A stretch of DNA of 64,000 bases. Source: Atherinomorus stipes (taxonomy: Eukaryota > Chordata > Actinopteri > Atheriniformes > Atherinidae). The notes below the pieces were generated by a model. It had not been told where the DNA came from and made no database searches. It saw nothing but the letters and a program-made list of their open reading frames with translations. Below, piece after piece: positions 37,591 through 51,561 of the stretch. Position numbers and translations under genes: made by a program. Numbering within the stretch: the stretch's first letter is position 1; every line of letters starts with the position of its first letter. The stretch spans positions 2,108,001 through 2,172,000 of the forward strand of contig JALJCO010003968.1 of the NCBI GenBank assembly GCA_023101725.1. The letters run 5' to 3'.

Positions 37591-37950
37591 TCTCGCTTCA
37601 TAACAGTATTGAAGTATTAACTGAATCGGTCTGTCCGCTTGTATTCCGTGATTGCTTTCTGCACGAATGGTGCGTAAAAATTACGAGAGCGTCTTTTGTC
37701 TGCCTTGTTTTTTCTCTTTCTCTTTTTTAACCCCCACCCCAGCCTGTTTAATTGTAGCGTATTAACATTGAAGGAGTTGGAGGTGTTTTTTCTAGAGCTC
37801 GGGGAACATGAGTGTATTCCTGGTCCTCCTCTTCACGCTCTGGATCAGAGGCAGCAAGGTTGCGTTGCCTCATTTGCATGTAGGTAAGCTCCTCCTGGGC
37901 CAATCGCAGCTCCCAACATAAGCCCGGAAATTTTAAACTCCTGTCAAGCT
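37591..37950 (-). promoter_or_regulatory. hmx2 5' flank / probable promoter
   Basis: Upstream of the hmx2 start codon, reading the minus strand, are a CCAAT-box core in reverse orientation (plus-strand CCAAT at 37900-37904) and a perfect POU octamer (plus-strand ATTTGCAT at 37872-37879). No well-placed TATA box is seen. A pyrimidine-rich stretch lies nearer the gene at 37690-37740. CCAAT and octamer elements are known promoter motifs. Their use here, and the transcription start, are inferred. Confidence 0.45.
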
Positions 37951-38501
37951 TTTGAGATGGGACGAGGAGAGGGAGGGGGCCGAAGAAGAGCAGCATTTCC
38001 ACATTCAGGTTACAGACAATAATAAAAATAAACGGTAAACTCACAACAGCCGCAATCTTTACTTCTGCACGGAATCACATCGTTCTCGGGAACAATCTTG
38101 AGATTTATGAATTTATATGTATATTATATTATTTCGAATACACACACACACACACATGTATAAATATAAACTGAATGGAGAACTCTTATGTTCCCTTTCT
38201 TTTAATAACCCGTAACAACGTGGTCAACCGTCCCGGTGGCTGTAACGCGCAAAGCTGCAAAACTAAGACAAAGGCTTAACAATGTTTTCCGCCAGAAAAT
38301 AATACACACATTCTGCGTCTATTAAATATGGTTAATTTGATCATTACTGAGCTAATCTGCCTCGTGATGACCGCGCGTGGAGTTGAGGCCGACTAATTGA
38401 TTGACTAATTGATTGAAAATAGCGGGGGCTGAGGGAGCGCACGCGTGAATGTGCACGACCTCCTCCCACCTTGGTCACCCATTCTGTAACCGTGTGTGTG
38501 T

Positions 38502-38532
<31 letters not shown>

Positions 38533-39359
38533 GGGGGGGGTATTGTATGTTTCTGGATGAGGGACAGCTGCGAGGCTGAAGGTTCGGGCATATTATCCCC
38601 GTTGTTCTGCTTTGTTTGGAAGCCCAAGACACATTGCAAATGCTCAGCTTTAATTAGCGTGTCAACCCGCGCCGACACAACTGGATTGTGGTGTTAAAAC
38701 AGTTTTAAAAAGAAACTGAGAAAAGATCTGGGTTAATTATGGACCGATGACATCAGATTCTGTCGTCATCATGAGAGGCATCTGGATTTCTGTGCGTAAA
38801 TATCCTCAACTTGTCTGTGAGGCCAGCAGCTGCTAAAGGATGTTACTAAAACGCAGGGGGAGGCTTTACTGAAGGGGAGGGGGGCAAGTGTATGAGGGCA
38901 GTTGGGGCGGATGCTGGATTTATAGTGGTTACACATAAGGCGTGAAATGTGCAATGACAGTTAAATGGGTTTATTTTATATGCCGTTCTTTTCATACAAA
39001 GACCCTTGTCAGTGTAGCCGCCTTCATCACTTTCAGGCGACTTTAACAAAGTGAAATAGGTTCATCACAGAGACAGTGGACACATTTCGCTACAATTGTG
39101 TTGAAGAGAATTAATTATAAGTGCTGTTTTTTTTATCAGAGTTTGCGTTTATAGGCTCGTCGTCCTGTGGCCAAGCGGTGCGGTTTCTTCGATTAGTATG
39201 GAAATGTCCATCCGCCTCCTTACGTCCACGCAACTCGAGGCCTGCGAGGCCTAAAACAGCGAGACGCAGGCCCAAGTTCGTGCTCTATCACAATGATAGG
39301 TGGTGAATGGCCGCCCTACCGCAATAACAGAACAAGATCTTTAGCAGGAGAGAAAGGTC
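37951..39359. other. hmx2-hmx3 intergenic DNA, hmx2-proximal part
   Basis: The block is unique apart from short CA and GT runs. A TAATTGATTGACTAATTGATTG motif cluster lies at 38393-38415, inside a repeat-free stretch (38320-38460). I see no gene. Regulatory use is likely from position but not shown. Confidence 0.45.
38491..38540. repeat. (GT)n(G)n compound microsatellite
   Basis: About 12 GT units run into about 25 G residues. Read on the other strand this is (C)n(AC)n, the same design as at 1505-1571. It lies about 0.9 kb upstream of the hmx2 start codon. Confidence 0.9.
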
Positions 39360-39915
39360 TGAGAAAGACAGATGAAGTTATGAGGCGCTTTGATCTGGGA
39401 ATCAAGCTTCGATAAATATTAAACAAAGACCCTTTACACGTGTGTATTATGATGTATGGCGTGTCCAAGTCTAGAATAAGGAAATTACCAGAGAAAATGA
39501 TATCAATAAATTTTCTAAGTATAAACGTTGATTATGTTTCGATTTTCATTCAAGAAAGCGGCGCTTGCTCTTTTTTCAGGAGGCGTTTGTGTGTGTCTGT
39601 TCGCGCGCGCGTGTATGAGCGTGTGAATGAGAAAGAGAGAGAGAGAAAGAAAGAACGAATGGAGAGAGAGTTGTAAACGCAAGCAGAGCACCCGAGCCCT
39701 GGAGGTGTACAATTTATGTAATCTGAGTGTGGAAATGAACTGGGTAATTTATTGGAAAACACAAAGTCAGGAAGATTGGATCAGTACAGCCTATCCAAGG
39801 GCTCCTATCCATCAAGTTCCAATTAACAACCTAACCATTGAGTTTTAATGGCTTTCCAATCTACTGCCCTGATAGACTCATCAATTCCTCGGGGAGAAAT
39901 TAAGAAAATCGACCG
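39360..39915. promoter_or_regulatory. Duplicated Hmx conserved element, copy A (between hmx2 and hmx3)
   Basis: This segment aligns collinearly with 54578-55112. Block 1 (39365-39565) shares AAGACAGATGAAGT (39365-39378), a GATAAAT-TTAAAC stretch near 39411, CAATAAATTTTCTAA (39504-39518) and TTGATTATG-TTCGATTTT. Block 2 (about 39695-39915) shares GAAATGAA-TG-GTAATTTATTG, GATTGGATCAG-like sequence near 39774, TAATGGCTTTCCAAT (39846-39860), GATAGACT and AATTAAGAAAA. A low-complexity spacer (GT, CG and GA runs, 39585-39672) separates the blocks. It does not code for protein. Retention of matched blocks between two copies, in a region where neighbours share nothing, implies selection and an enhancer role, probably for hmx2 and hmx3. 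Confidence 0.8.
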
Positions 39916-42784
39916 CCCCTCGGCGTTTCGGTGTCATTCTTCACAGCAACTATATGTCAAATTAAAAACACAATTAAAATTTAAACTGTTCCAATCAGAC
40001 GGTGCCCCGCAACCTATGTTTCACTTAATAGAACTTTGATGAAAATCTGATGTTCGCATTCAATCAGGAAAGCAATGGCATGGGTATATAAAGCAAGATC
40101 TTTTCAAGAAGTGTCAAAATGACTTGTTCAAACACACGATTTTTGACGCGCGGACTGGACGTGCTGGTATTACTTTATCTGGCCTGTAGCTAATTATGGA
40201 TTTACTAGCAGTGAGTATCTGTGGGATAATCTCAGTAGGCTGCATGAAAGGATTTTCCAGAACTTTGAACAATCATGTTGGCCCCTTTTGCCAGAGGCAC
40301 CCAGCAAAGAGGATGACTTGTCATATATTGGAAACTTTTAAGTAATGGGGGGGGGGGGTTGTGTAACGCTGGACTCAAGTCATTTTCTTCTAAAGTGTTT
40401 TATGGCTGTTTTTTTAAATCCCTCTGTGACAACAAAACTTGCCATAATCATCCGAATAAATGTTTAAATCTGACTTTAGTAAGCTTCTCTGCAGCAGCTG
40501 CAGTGAAGAGCTGATCATTATGCTAGGTGTTCAAGGTGTCCGAGCCACTTGCGGGTTTCCAAATTGCCACTGAAACCCACGATAGGGTTTAAAATGACCC
40601 ATTCATCCCTCCATTTTAATGCAATACACTAAGCGCTGTCCCCCGGTCACGTCCGTTTGTCCCCGTTCGTGCAAATGTGCTTTATCTGATTTTGGCCCCG
40701 CTCCCTTCCCTCCTTTACATAAAGATGTAGCACAAATGGAAATTATCGAGTGGTAATTTTTTCAATTTATGCGCGCAAATCAAGGTCAGAAGCTGAGCCG
40801 AGGCTGTGTATGAACGTTGCTCTTACTTGACGCAGCATGCTGCAGACGTTCACAGATCGATATGTGCCAGAGGAATAATGCCATACTAATCTATTAATTT
40901 GCGGTAATGGGGCCGTGTTGAGTGTGCATGGTAGGTACACGTCAATACTCGGGTGATCTGATAATATTTGAATGAACCCTTTGTCGCTTGATGAGGTCAT
41001 CATAGTTTATAGCTGACGGATTAATTTCCAATAACTGTATTAGCCTCCAGATAAAAAACAATAAATGGCTTTAAAGGCTGTTCTGACTGGGGGAAATGCG
41101 CGTTCCTCATATCTGCTCATCTCATCTGTTCAGATTGGACTTTCTGCTTTCTTCTTTTTGCTGCTGTTTCGGATGTTTGGGGAGTGCAAATGCAGTGTGG
41201 AGCAGTCTGCGGTTATGTTTTTATTCGTGCACTACAGGTTCAACAGGCTCCGGACTGTCTTTGAATTATGAAACTGCCAATAGTTTGGCAGCATGCGCGT
41301 CGAAAACTTTGGATCAGCCTTTGTTGAGAGTTGTTATCTTGGTTAAATGGACTATACAGAAGCAGACAGGAGTTTCTATTCTGCACTGACCTCTGATCAA
41401 AGTCTGGGGGATTCTGCTCAGAATGCAAATAAACGAGATAAAAAGAATAATTGAAGGGGGACAATATTGTTTAAATCAACCTGCATTCTAATGATTTTAG
41501 ATTACTGATAAAAAAAAGTCATTATTTGGGTTATTGCCAGTTACTGATTATGACTTGTTATATTATTTCTGCCTAACTAAGCCAAGGTTGGCATGTGTAG
41601 CCTAGACTTCCAAGCTCTCTACCCCTTTTATGTTTAAAAAATAAAGTAAAAAGTAGATCTAAAAAATGAATCGAAATAAAGATGCAGCCACAATTTAACA
41701 TTGTAAATGCAAAATCTCTGGCTCAGCTTAGATAGCACGTCTAACCTTATTTTAGTTAATCTGTCAAAATATTATTCTTATTGCATGTAGCCTACAGTTT
41801 ATTTAAAACCCATTTATTTTCTCAAATCAAATAAAATCTTAAATTAAACGAGGAGGGCGTTTTCATCAAGTCTCTCACAATTTGTTTTCCGTCCTACAAA
41901 TAAAACCCCCAACACAAAACAAAAAAAAGAACAAAATGATAATAAAACTAATAATTTCTCCTCATTTTCTTTTTAGCTATCACGCTGTTTGTTAGATTTT
42001 TACGTCGTTAAATGGATCAACTTACCACCAGTCACTCATTGCTAGGCAAAGAGAGTCTAATCTGGAGTCCAGTGACACCTGTAGAATGTAACAAAGTACC
42101 AGTTTAATAATTCATCTGTAATTTGAAATTTTACATCTTCCTTTACACCTTTTTTATATGGATGAACTGGTAATTTGGCAGTGACAGAACAGTGTGGCAA
42201 TTAACGGTGGAGACGCAGTGAGTTAGCGTTTCATTCAGAGATAAATATAAAAACATAGGTAGTATAATGGGTTCTCTATACGATTTTTAAAAAAAAACAA
42301 ATTACGCAACTAGTTGTCCAGCAAATACACGTGAAAGGAGACGTTTCCTCACATACGTGTGTGTACACATAATACACGGAAAAGGCACGCAAACATTATC
42401 ACATGTCCATGACACAGAAAAAAAAAAAAGGGGGGGGGGGGGGGGGGGGGTAGCAGACAGCAGTTCATACTTGGAGTGTAATTTACTCGTCTGAATACAT
42501 TACCCGTAATTTTGGCAAGATGGTGCCAATTACGCATCTAATTGGCCGAATCTCTCTTTATGCAAAATAACGTTTTAAAGTGCAGAACACTAAGATGATT
42601 AGAGAAACCCACCTGCCATTGCTCCAAGTAGGCAATTCGTGCGTGCGCGTGATCGTGAAGTATTTGGAAAAAAAATCAAAGTTGTTGCTTTTTATGTTAA
42701 CAATAAAAATCGGGCTGATTGTATTTTTTAAAAATGAGAAATAAATTTCCTATTCCGTTACATAAACATACAAAAATTGTACAA
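39916..42784. other. hmx2-hmx3 intergenic DNA, hmx3-proximal part
   Basis: No gene is seen. Features are a canonical TATATAAAG box on the plus strand at 40085-40093 with no gene downstream of it, a G run at 40349-40360, an (A)n(G)n tract at 42417-42450, and a repeat-free, enhancer-like stretch at about 40440-40640. The rest is AT-rich. Confidence 0.45.
42417..42450. repeat. A-then-G homopolymer tract
   Basis: About 12 A residues run directly into about 20 G residues. The length may be unreliable in an assembly. Confidence 0.85.
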
Positions 42785-43410
42785 AAACGTAAGGAATATG
42801 CTCCATTTATTTCACAACATGGTTCAGCAATACAATATCAAAACATTGTCTTTACTGTACAAAGAAGAAGCCATATGAGGACACCTCATTAAATATATAC
42901 ATTTACTTTTTTTCCCTTTTTTACATCGCATTTTAACCCCCTGATCAAAAACACAAAGTAGATGAGGAGACTTGTGCTTGAAAGACCTGACCGTGTGGAA
43001 GGCGCGAGAGAAAGTATTACGAAAACATAAAGCTACGTGTGTATTTTACAGCTCTACAGTGTCTTGATTGTCCCCCGTCAAGCGCTTTAAAAGGGAAAAA
43101 GAAAAGAAAACTACATCAAAGACTCATCAGTATTCCGACATGAATAGATGACAAAACATGTGTTTCCCGTTTAGTGGTTTCATTCATTCACAGCACGCAG
43201 TCAGCGTATATTGCACATCTTCGTGTCATTGGTTGTGGAAAGTCAAATGAGCATGTTAGATGATAAGAAGGCCGCGACTTTAGGTCGCCAGTTTTTTGTA
43301 AACAAGGTAGTTTTCTGAAAATGAATCTATACAGAAATGAGCTGTCCAGTAACCAGGAAAAAATAGTCATCAGGCGGTGCCAGAGGGTTGAATCCTGAGG
43401 TGATCGTCAC

Positions 43411-43473
<63 letters not shown>

Positions 43474-43682
43474 GCCTAATAATAATGTCGGATCATGGGT
43501 AGCTAAACGCCACCCTAATGGAAAATGACAACATTTACTTGCCAAAATAGGTTTGCCTGACAGTGACAGTCTCCTTTTAGCTTTTCTTTTTTTCTGAGCA
43601 TGTTGTATAAAAATAGTCTCTTTTTTTTCTTTACTTTTTAGTGAGGTGAGATAGCAACTGTTGCCACAAAACTCAGCTTTTT
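42785..43682 (-). other. Probable hmx3 3' UTR with poly(A) signal
   Basis: After the hmx3 stop there are about 900 bases of non-coding sequence on the minus strand, ending at an AATAAA signal (plus-strand TTTATT at 42806-42811). The segment includes the AAT/ATT trinucleotide array at 43411-43473, so that array would be transcribed. The end point is inferred from the signal only. Confidence 0.5.
43411..43473. repeat. AAT/ATA trinucleotide microsatellite in hmx3 3' UTR
   Basis: About 20 uninterrupted ATA units lie here, followed by a shorter imperfect run (AATAATAAT) a few bases on. It lies within the predicted 3' UTR of hmx3, 210 bases past the stop codon. Confidence 0.95.
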
Positions 43683-45440
<1,758 letters not shown>

Positions 45441-46000
45441 CGCTGATGCGGTGGTCTGGGCGAGGAGGACCACGGAAGCAGTTTCTTTTTCTTCTTCTTC
45501 TTTTTAGGGGAGAAAAGGGCAAAACAGACTTACAGGCTGTGGATATCCTGGCTGTAAGGTGTTCTTTTATTCTTCTCCTAAACTCGATTTCGCACCACGA
45601 ACGGCGCGTGAAAGCACTCGTCTTTCTAGGCTTGAAAAATGATCAAATAAAGTATTTTAAAGGATAAGAAAAGACATGCACCAACATGGACACGTCTCAT
45701 CCCGGAGTCTTCCGTCAAAACGCAAAGCGTGTCCACCGTGTCAGTCTGTCTGGCGTCTGATGCTAATGATGAAATAAAAATGTCATCCAAGTTAAATGCG
45801 GAAAGTATAGGCGATTGGGCATGTACAATGGCAAATGGGATTAAGGGAGAGACGGTGAGGGGAGGGAGAAAGTGAGGGAGAGACCATCCTCCCCTCCCCG
45901 TGCGCTCTGGCTGCAGGGCTGTGTGCGCTCCCCTGTTATTGGTCTCATACAGTCCAATTAGCAGCAAATAAACACGGGGCTTTTACCGCGAAAAAGAAAG
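45441..46000 (-). promoter_or_regulatory. hmx3 5' flank / probable promoter
   Basis: The 5' flank of hmx3 contains a CCAAT box on the gene's strand (plus-strand ATTGG at 45938-45942) and a nearby TAATT core. Both lie about 500 bases upstream of the ATG, followed by a GC- and purine-rich stretch (45840-45930). There is no clear TATA box. A start site between about 45900 and 45500 would fit. The assignment rests on position and these motifs only. Confidence 0.4.
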
Positions 46001-46599
46001 GTTTGGATCGACAAAACAAGCGGCAACTAAAACACAAACTAGCCAGTGCAGGAGTTGAACCACAATTTAGTGTTTGTTTCACTTTATTTAGTATAGGACA
46101 GCCTATTTTGTTTCTACTTTCAAGTATAGCCTATTTGCTGATAAAAAAGAAAATAGCCATTAGAAAATAATGAGGGGAAAATTGTATTTTAAACGTAACA
46201 AGAAAAAATAGAGTCTGTATCTTGCATCTGTTTCCCAGGGCCTAAACATGTTTTAATTTAGTGGGTTCTCCAAAACATTTTCTATTAGCTTAAATAAAAA
46301 GCAAATTATTCAAAATCACATCCCATCATGCGTGGGAGAGAGGTCTCAGGTTAACAGTCATCTTACTGTAGCTACACAACAGCACACAGGCCCCGTATTC
46401 TCACTATCATGTAAAACTCATACAAACAATAACCATGATGTAGCCTCAAACAGCAACGTCTCAGAATCGTGTGATTATGAAAATCGATATCCTTACTTGT
46501 GCAGAATTGTTGATTGGCCTCCTTTCATCATGACTTGAACAAAATTAAATAACAGTGTGTCGCCATGCCTGTCAGCGATCGTAAAATAGTCCCCAATTT

Positions 46600-46850
46600 C
46601 TTTCTTTTTTTTTTTTTTTTTTGCCTCGAAGACTCTAAGGCACAATCTGAGAAAAGGCCTGAGATCAGGCTGCAGCTCCTCAACGTGTCACCATTGGGCG
46701 ATTAGATTCATATTTCTAATTCATTGATTTTTTTTTTCTTGGCAAGGGCCACTTCCACCATGTCTGCGGGTCGCAGAGTCAGTTTTTCATCTCTAATCGA
46801 TTTCGTTAATTCATCCCTCAGATTGCACTCTTTGTAAATGTGCTATGTAT
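46600..46850. promoter_or_regulatory. Candidate conserved non-coding element upstream of hmx3
   Basis: A repeat-free stretch after a T run contains GGGCGATTAGATTC, TCTAATTCATTGATT, CTTGGCAAGGGCCA, TCTAATCGATT and TTAATTCATCC. It lies about 1.2-1.4 kb upstream of the hmx3 ATG. This is an enhancer guess from motif density and position only. Confidence 0.3.
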
Positions 46851-48785
46851 ATTCACTCATTGATATTAATTGACTTGTTAAAAAGCCGTTCAGATGGTAA
46901 GGAGGAACAACGGAGAGACAGCGTCCTCTGTGGGCCACGAGGAGGAAATGCACGTGAGGAGAACGTGTGTTATGTGATTGATTTAAGTCTATTGTTGGAA
47001 CAGAGGTTTCATCACGTTGTCGTATTGTGGAAACTCACCTTCACTCTGACGACAAAAACCGACTAAAAATATGAAGCTACAGAACAAAGTTTTAGTCAGT
47101 GTCAGACATGCTAAAGATAAAACTAGATAACTAAAATATTGATCCATTGTCTTAAAAAGAAGACAACAAAGCAGAATGTTCCATTAAAAGTGCAATCAGT
47201 ATTTTACTTATTTGCATGCATAGTAAATTTATGCATGCACCAATGTGTTCATGTAATTAATTCAAGTTATTTATTTATATAACAATTCAAGTGGAAATGT
47301 CATGTGATTGGTCATCAGTATGCCATTTCCATGCCATAGATGTTCAATCACATAACTAAAGTCCCCCACAAAAAAGAAAAAAAAATCCACCAATTTCTCT
47401 TCAGGAAGTGAATTTTGAAAACTGTCTCCTATTTTGAGATATCTGGCACAAGGAATTTGATCTCCTTCTCATGCAGTTTGCTTGTCGTTTTTAGTTATCT
47501 TAATATCCCTGAAGATGTATCAATGTTGTTGCTATGTGACAAACGCCTTGTTCATCTATCAGTAATATTGGAAAAATCGATGTAGGACACAGACTGATTA
47601 CAAGTTTATCCCTGTTTATGTTTTGAAAAATTTATTTAAAAAACAAGAAAGTACTGATCAAAACTCTGGCTGGTCTACACCTGTTCGTGGACCTAAAAAT
47701 GAATTATTTGCAGTAGTTTGGCTGCCTGACCTCTTCTTGCAGAAGTTCAGATTAGTAAACATCTTGTTGCTAACGATATTTTTATAGAGTCGTGTAGGCT
47801 TTGATTGCACAAATGTCTGGAATTTGGCTGCAGGGACAGCACAACGATGTTCAAAAAGTATCCCCTCATCTTGTATTTTGATGATGGTTGGCAACTCAAG
47901 TGTACAACTGTGGTTTTTCTTAGTGACAAAGACTTTGGGGTCTAAAGCAAATGATTGAAACAACTTTTATTCTCATCAAAGGATTCAGTGGCCCCTCGTG
48001 TTCTATGGATGCAAGAACTGTCACCCTGGAGGAGACCACTCCCATCAGGATAGACATCTTTCATTGTTAGATAACTGAACCAAGTCTGCAATGATTTACT
48101 GTGACTCCAACTGAATACAAAATCTTTATTTGATGAAATCTCTCTGACTGTTTATACAATTTGTACAACCTAGTAAATCTCCAGTGAATATAAATTACAA
48201 AAATATAATCTTGGAAACAAACTAAGATCCCAGAGTCTTAAAAGTGCAACTCTTTTTTTTTTTGCGTTGATTACAAACACAAAGCAGACATTGCCTACAT
48301 AAGCCCTCTGAATGCTCCATAAGTCTATTTTTCTTGTTCCTTGGGTAGGTTACTATGACTTTTATATTATTTATTTCAAAGTGCCCAGATATTGATTATT
48401 TCACAAGGAAAAATGACAAATGGCAGGAGAGAATGACACGGTCAGCAGGTTCTATTAGAGAAATGATAGTGTTGCTCGTGGTTTGTTAAAAGGTCCAGTT
48501 TAGATACTTTATAGGTTTACATCCATCATCATCTAATGACCTATTTGATGAAAAACACGCGCTCTGGTGACAACAGCCCTGTGCAGCCAACTTTGCTTTG
48601 TAATTGCTCCCATATTAAATATAGATTTTTGTTTTGATATCTTGTGAGAATTCCTTTCTGTGGGTCAGAATTGTGATAAAAGACAATGGCAAAAGCTCAG
48701 AGGGAGAAAACTGGAGAGAGAATGGGGGAAAATAGGTGGCTAAGATATGTTGACAGTGGAACTGTGAGTTTGTTATTGAGTTCTA
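46851..48785. other. Intergenic sequence, no gene recognised
   Basis: AT-rich unique sequence. A 101-codon open frame on the minus strand (47658-47963) shows no family likeness. I see no repeat ends or RNA genes. Confidence 0.45.
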
Positions 48786-48786
48786 G

Positions 48787-48990
48787 GCAGTGATGGAGGA
48801 AAGATTCAGATCATTTACTTGAGTAAAAATAGCAATACATACACAATGACACAATTAAAAGTAAAACCTTTGCTTTCAGCATGAAGAGATGTAAAAATAA
48901 GCATATTTCCCAAAATGTAGAGCTTTGTATTAAAATTACACTGTAAAAATGTTTCTGTAAGTTGAACGTGTTTGTTGATTATTAGAAATT
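48787..48990. repeat. Probable teleost interspersed repeat
   Basis: It opens with GGCAGTGATGGAGGAAAGAT followed by TTCAGATCATTTACTTGAGT and AAAAGTAAAACC, phrases I recognise from a common short fish repeat derived from a DNA element. The copy is diverged and its right end is unclear. Confidence 0.5.
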
Positions 48991-50557
48991 AATTTTAGCA
49001 TTTAGGTTAAGTTAATGTCACACACATTTTCAGGTGCATTATTCTATTAAACTAGCATATTTTTTTGCATGAAATTGTTTGAAAATAGAATATAAATGTT
49101 ACAATGCTGTATTTTAAAAAGGGAAAATCATAAGGAAAATAATAGAACTGACAGTGACATGTTGAGCTCAGTTTTCAAGGGTTATTTCTGTTCACCATAA
49201 TTCAACATAAATGGAAACTAAAACAAAGAATAATGTTTATCCAGCATGTGAGCAATCTGAGCACCTTAACATGTTTAATTATACAAGGATTTCAATGATT
49301 CTACTGTATATGTCAATTTAAAACAGTAAAGAATTTAAATCAACAGTATCATTAGAGGATTCAGAAAAACTGAAGGAATCTCTGTGCGCAGGTTTGAAAC
49401 TTGTACTGATGAGGCAGAGCTCTTCAGTCAGAGACTGAAGAGCCTGATAAAACTGGCCTACCTGCAACCCAAACTTGTTACCCACTGAAAACATTTAACA
49501 CACTGAAACGATAAATACGACAAAGGAGGCCCTGAGCAGCTGGGCAGACAAAATTCCTTATTAGGCAAAGGAGAAGGAAACCCTTTCACTTCCCAAAACT
49601 AAAAGTAAGTAGCCCCCTGAGTTTGCAGCATCTTATGTTGTTGCTTAAAGAAGATTATGCAGGACAATGACTAACATGGAGACAATTAAATTTGTAATAC
49701 AGCAGGTGTAGATGTTTCAAAGTTTAAAAACACAGTGACGTTTTTGGTGGGCGGGGCTTAGCCTGGAGGCAAAAACAGCCCTAGGCACAATGTTGAGAAG
49801 TGGCAGGTAGCAATTTTTGGTGGCATTTTTGTAAATGGAGAGTATTCAAATGAGTGTTTCAGTCTGAGAACTGTTGAAACATGAACAGATACTCACTCTA
49901 TGGGACTGTGACAGCTATTTTTAGTAAATTAATGCTAGCAGATGGGAGCAGGCTGCCTGATCCAGACACCTTCCAGGAGAGGATGAAAATCTTCCGAGCT
50001 GCCAATGGTGAAGAGCCCAGACATCTTATCCAGACACCATAGCTACATTATAATTTTAAAATACATCAATATACGTCCGAATCTTTATGTGCTGCGGTCT
50101 GAAGTTTTGCCAAACCAGGTCAAAGAAAGAAGAATGACATGTACGACACCTGGATCATCGTAAATCGGGAAAACATTGTTGTTTTAACAGCAAACTGCAC
50201 CCGCATGGCTGGGTAAGTTTAAGCTAACGGAAATACTTGCAATGCAGTAGCTGTTACACTCGTTCTGTTGTGTGTTACAATGAATCTTACTGCTTTTAGT
50301 GGAAAGCATAAAATATTCAGTGTTTTCAGTTTTATATTGTAGACTACGGTCTAGTTGCAGTCATTCAGCAGCACAATTCATTTTAACTGAAAACACGAGC
50401 ATTTTTTTATTGTTTTAATTGCAATTTTACATTTTATTCAACAAAATGGTGCCTACAACAAACACTTAAACACACACTAACAAAATAAATAAATCAATAG
50501 CTGACTTAATACAGCTCTGGAGGACTGAAGTAATCATTACAAAACATGGTACAGGAT
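48991..50557. other. Intergenic sequence, possibly repeat-derived in part
   Basis: No gene is recognised. The part at 49745-50240 (GGTGGGCGGGGCTTAGCCTG onward) differs in composition from the AT-rich surroundings and could be an old repeat, but I cannot define its ends. Confidence 0.35.
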
Positions 50558-51075
50558 AGGGGTGTAAATCGTTGGTTTCATCACGATGCAATATTATATC
50601 GATACATTGGATAGGCAATTCAGTATCTGCCGATATCTCAAATTCAGTCACAATCCACCGATTGATATCAACCGAATGATATCTGACGATATAAAACAAC
50701 ATTACAAGTCATAAACAAGGTTGCTGTTTCTTAATATAACTGTAAGCTTTGCAGTACGTCTATGTCTAAAAAAAAAAAAGATAAATAAAAATAAATAAAT
50801 AAATAATTTTTTTAAAAAAGAGTGAGCTTTTACAATACTGAATTTCCCTTCTGGGATGAATAAAGTATTTTTCATTTCATTTCATTTCATGTCACATTTA
50901 TCCACTGCACAAATAAACATGGATTTTTTTGTGAAAATATTGTGTCAGAGGACCTTCAAAATAGAGCCATTTTCATAGTAAAAGTGGGTTTGATATCGAT
51001 TTTTGGTCAATATTGGGTTTTTGAATCGATTTTCTATCGATCTATATCGATGTATCGATCCAGTCCGATGTAATT
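50558..51075. repeat. ATCGAT-rich teleost repeat with LINE-type tail inside
   Basis: Both ends are rich in ATCGAT words (50575-50695 and 50990-51062), typical of a fish DNA-element repeat. Between them, at about 50825-50890, sits CAATACTGAATTTCCCTTCT followed by reiterated ATTTC, which matches the 3' tail of the LINE at 23545-24240, here on the plus strand. A later LINE-tail insertion into an older element is the simplest reading. Confidence 0.5.
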
Positions 51076-51561
51076 TAAACATGAACGCCACACTGTAGAA
51101 CTGGTCTACACTGGAATGTATGATACTAGAAAGATGTTCTAGAGGAATCAGTTCCGCCAACCACTAACAGATGGGACCTTGTCACTGACCCATTGAAGAA
51201 GAATATTTTTTCTGGCTGCAAATGTCAAAATGTTAAACAGTCTTTTACAAGCAGAAGTCTTCACATGTTTGTTTGGAAGTCCCAGAATCAAAGACAAAGG
51301 GTCCATATCAATATTGTATTGAAAGATATTCCTAATTTCACAAAAAATCTCTGCCCAGTGTCTCTCAAGTTTATGACAAGACCAGACAGTGAGTTAGGGT
51401 TCCCACATCGGTTTTACACTTTGGACACAGAGGGGGGAGAGAGTGGATAAAGAGATGCCTTCAACGAGGAGATACTACATGTAGTCTGTGTATAATTTTT
51501 AGTTGTATTGCGCTTACCCAAGAGCAAATTGAAATCCTTTTGTCGTTGGGCCAGATAGAAT

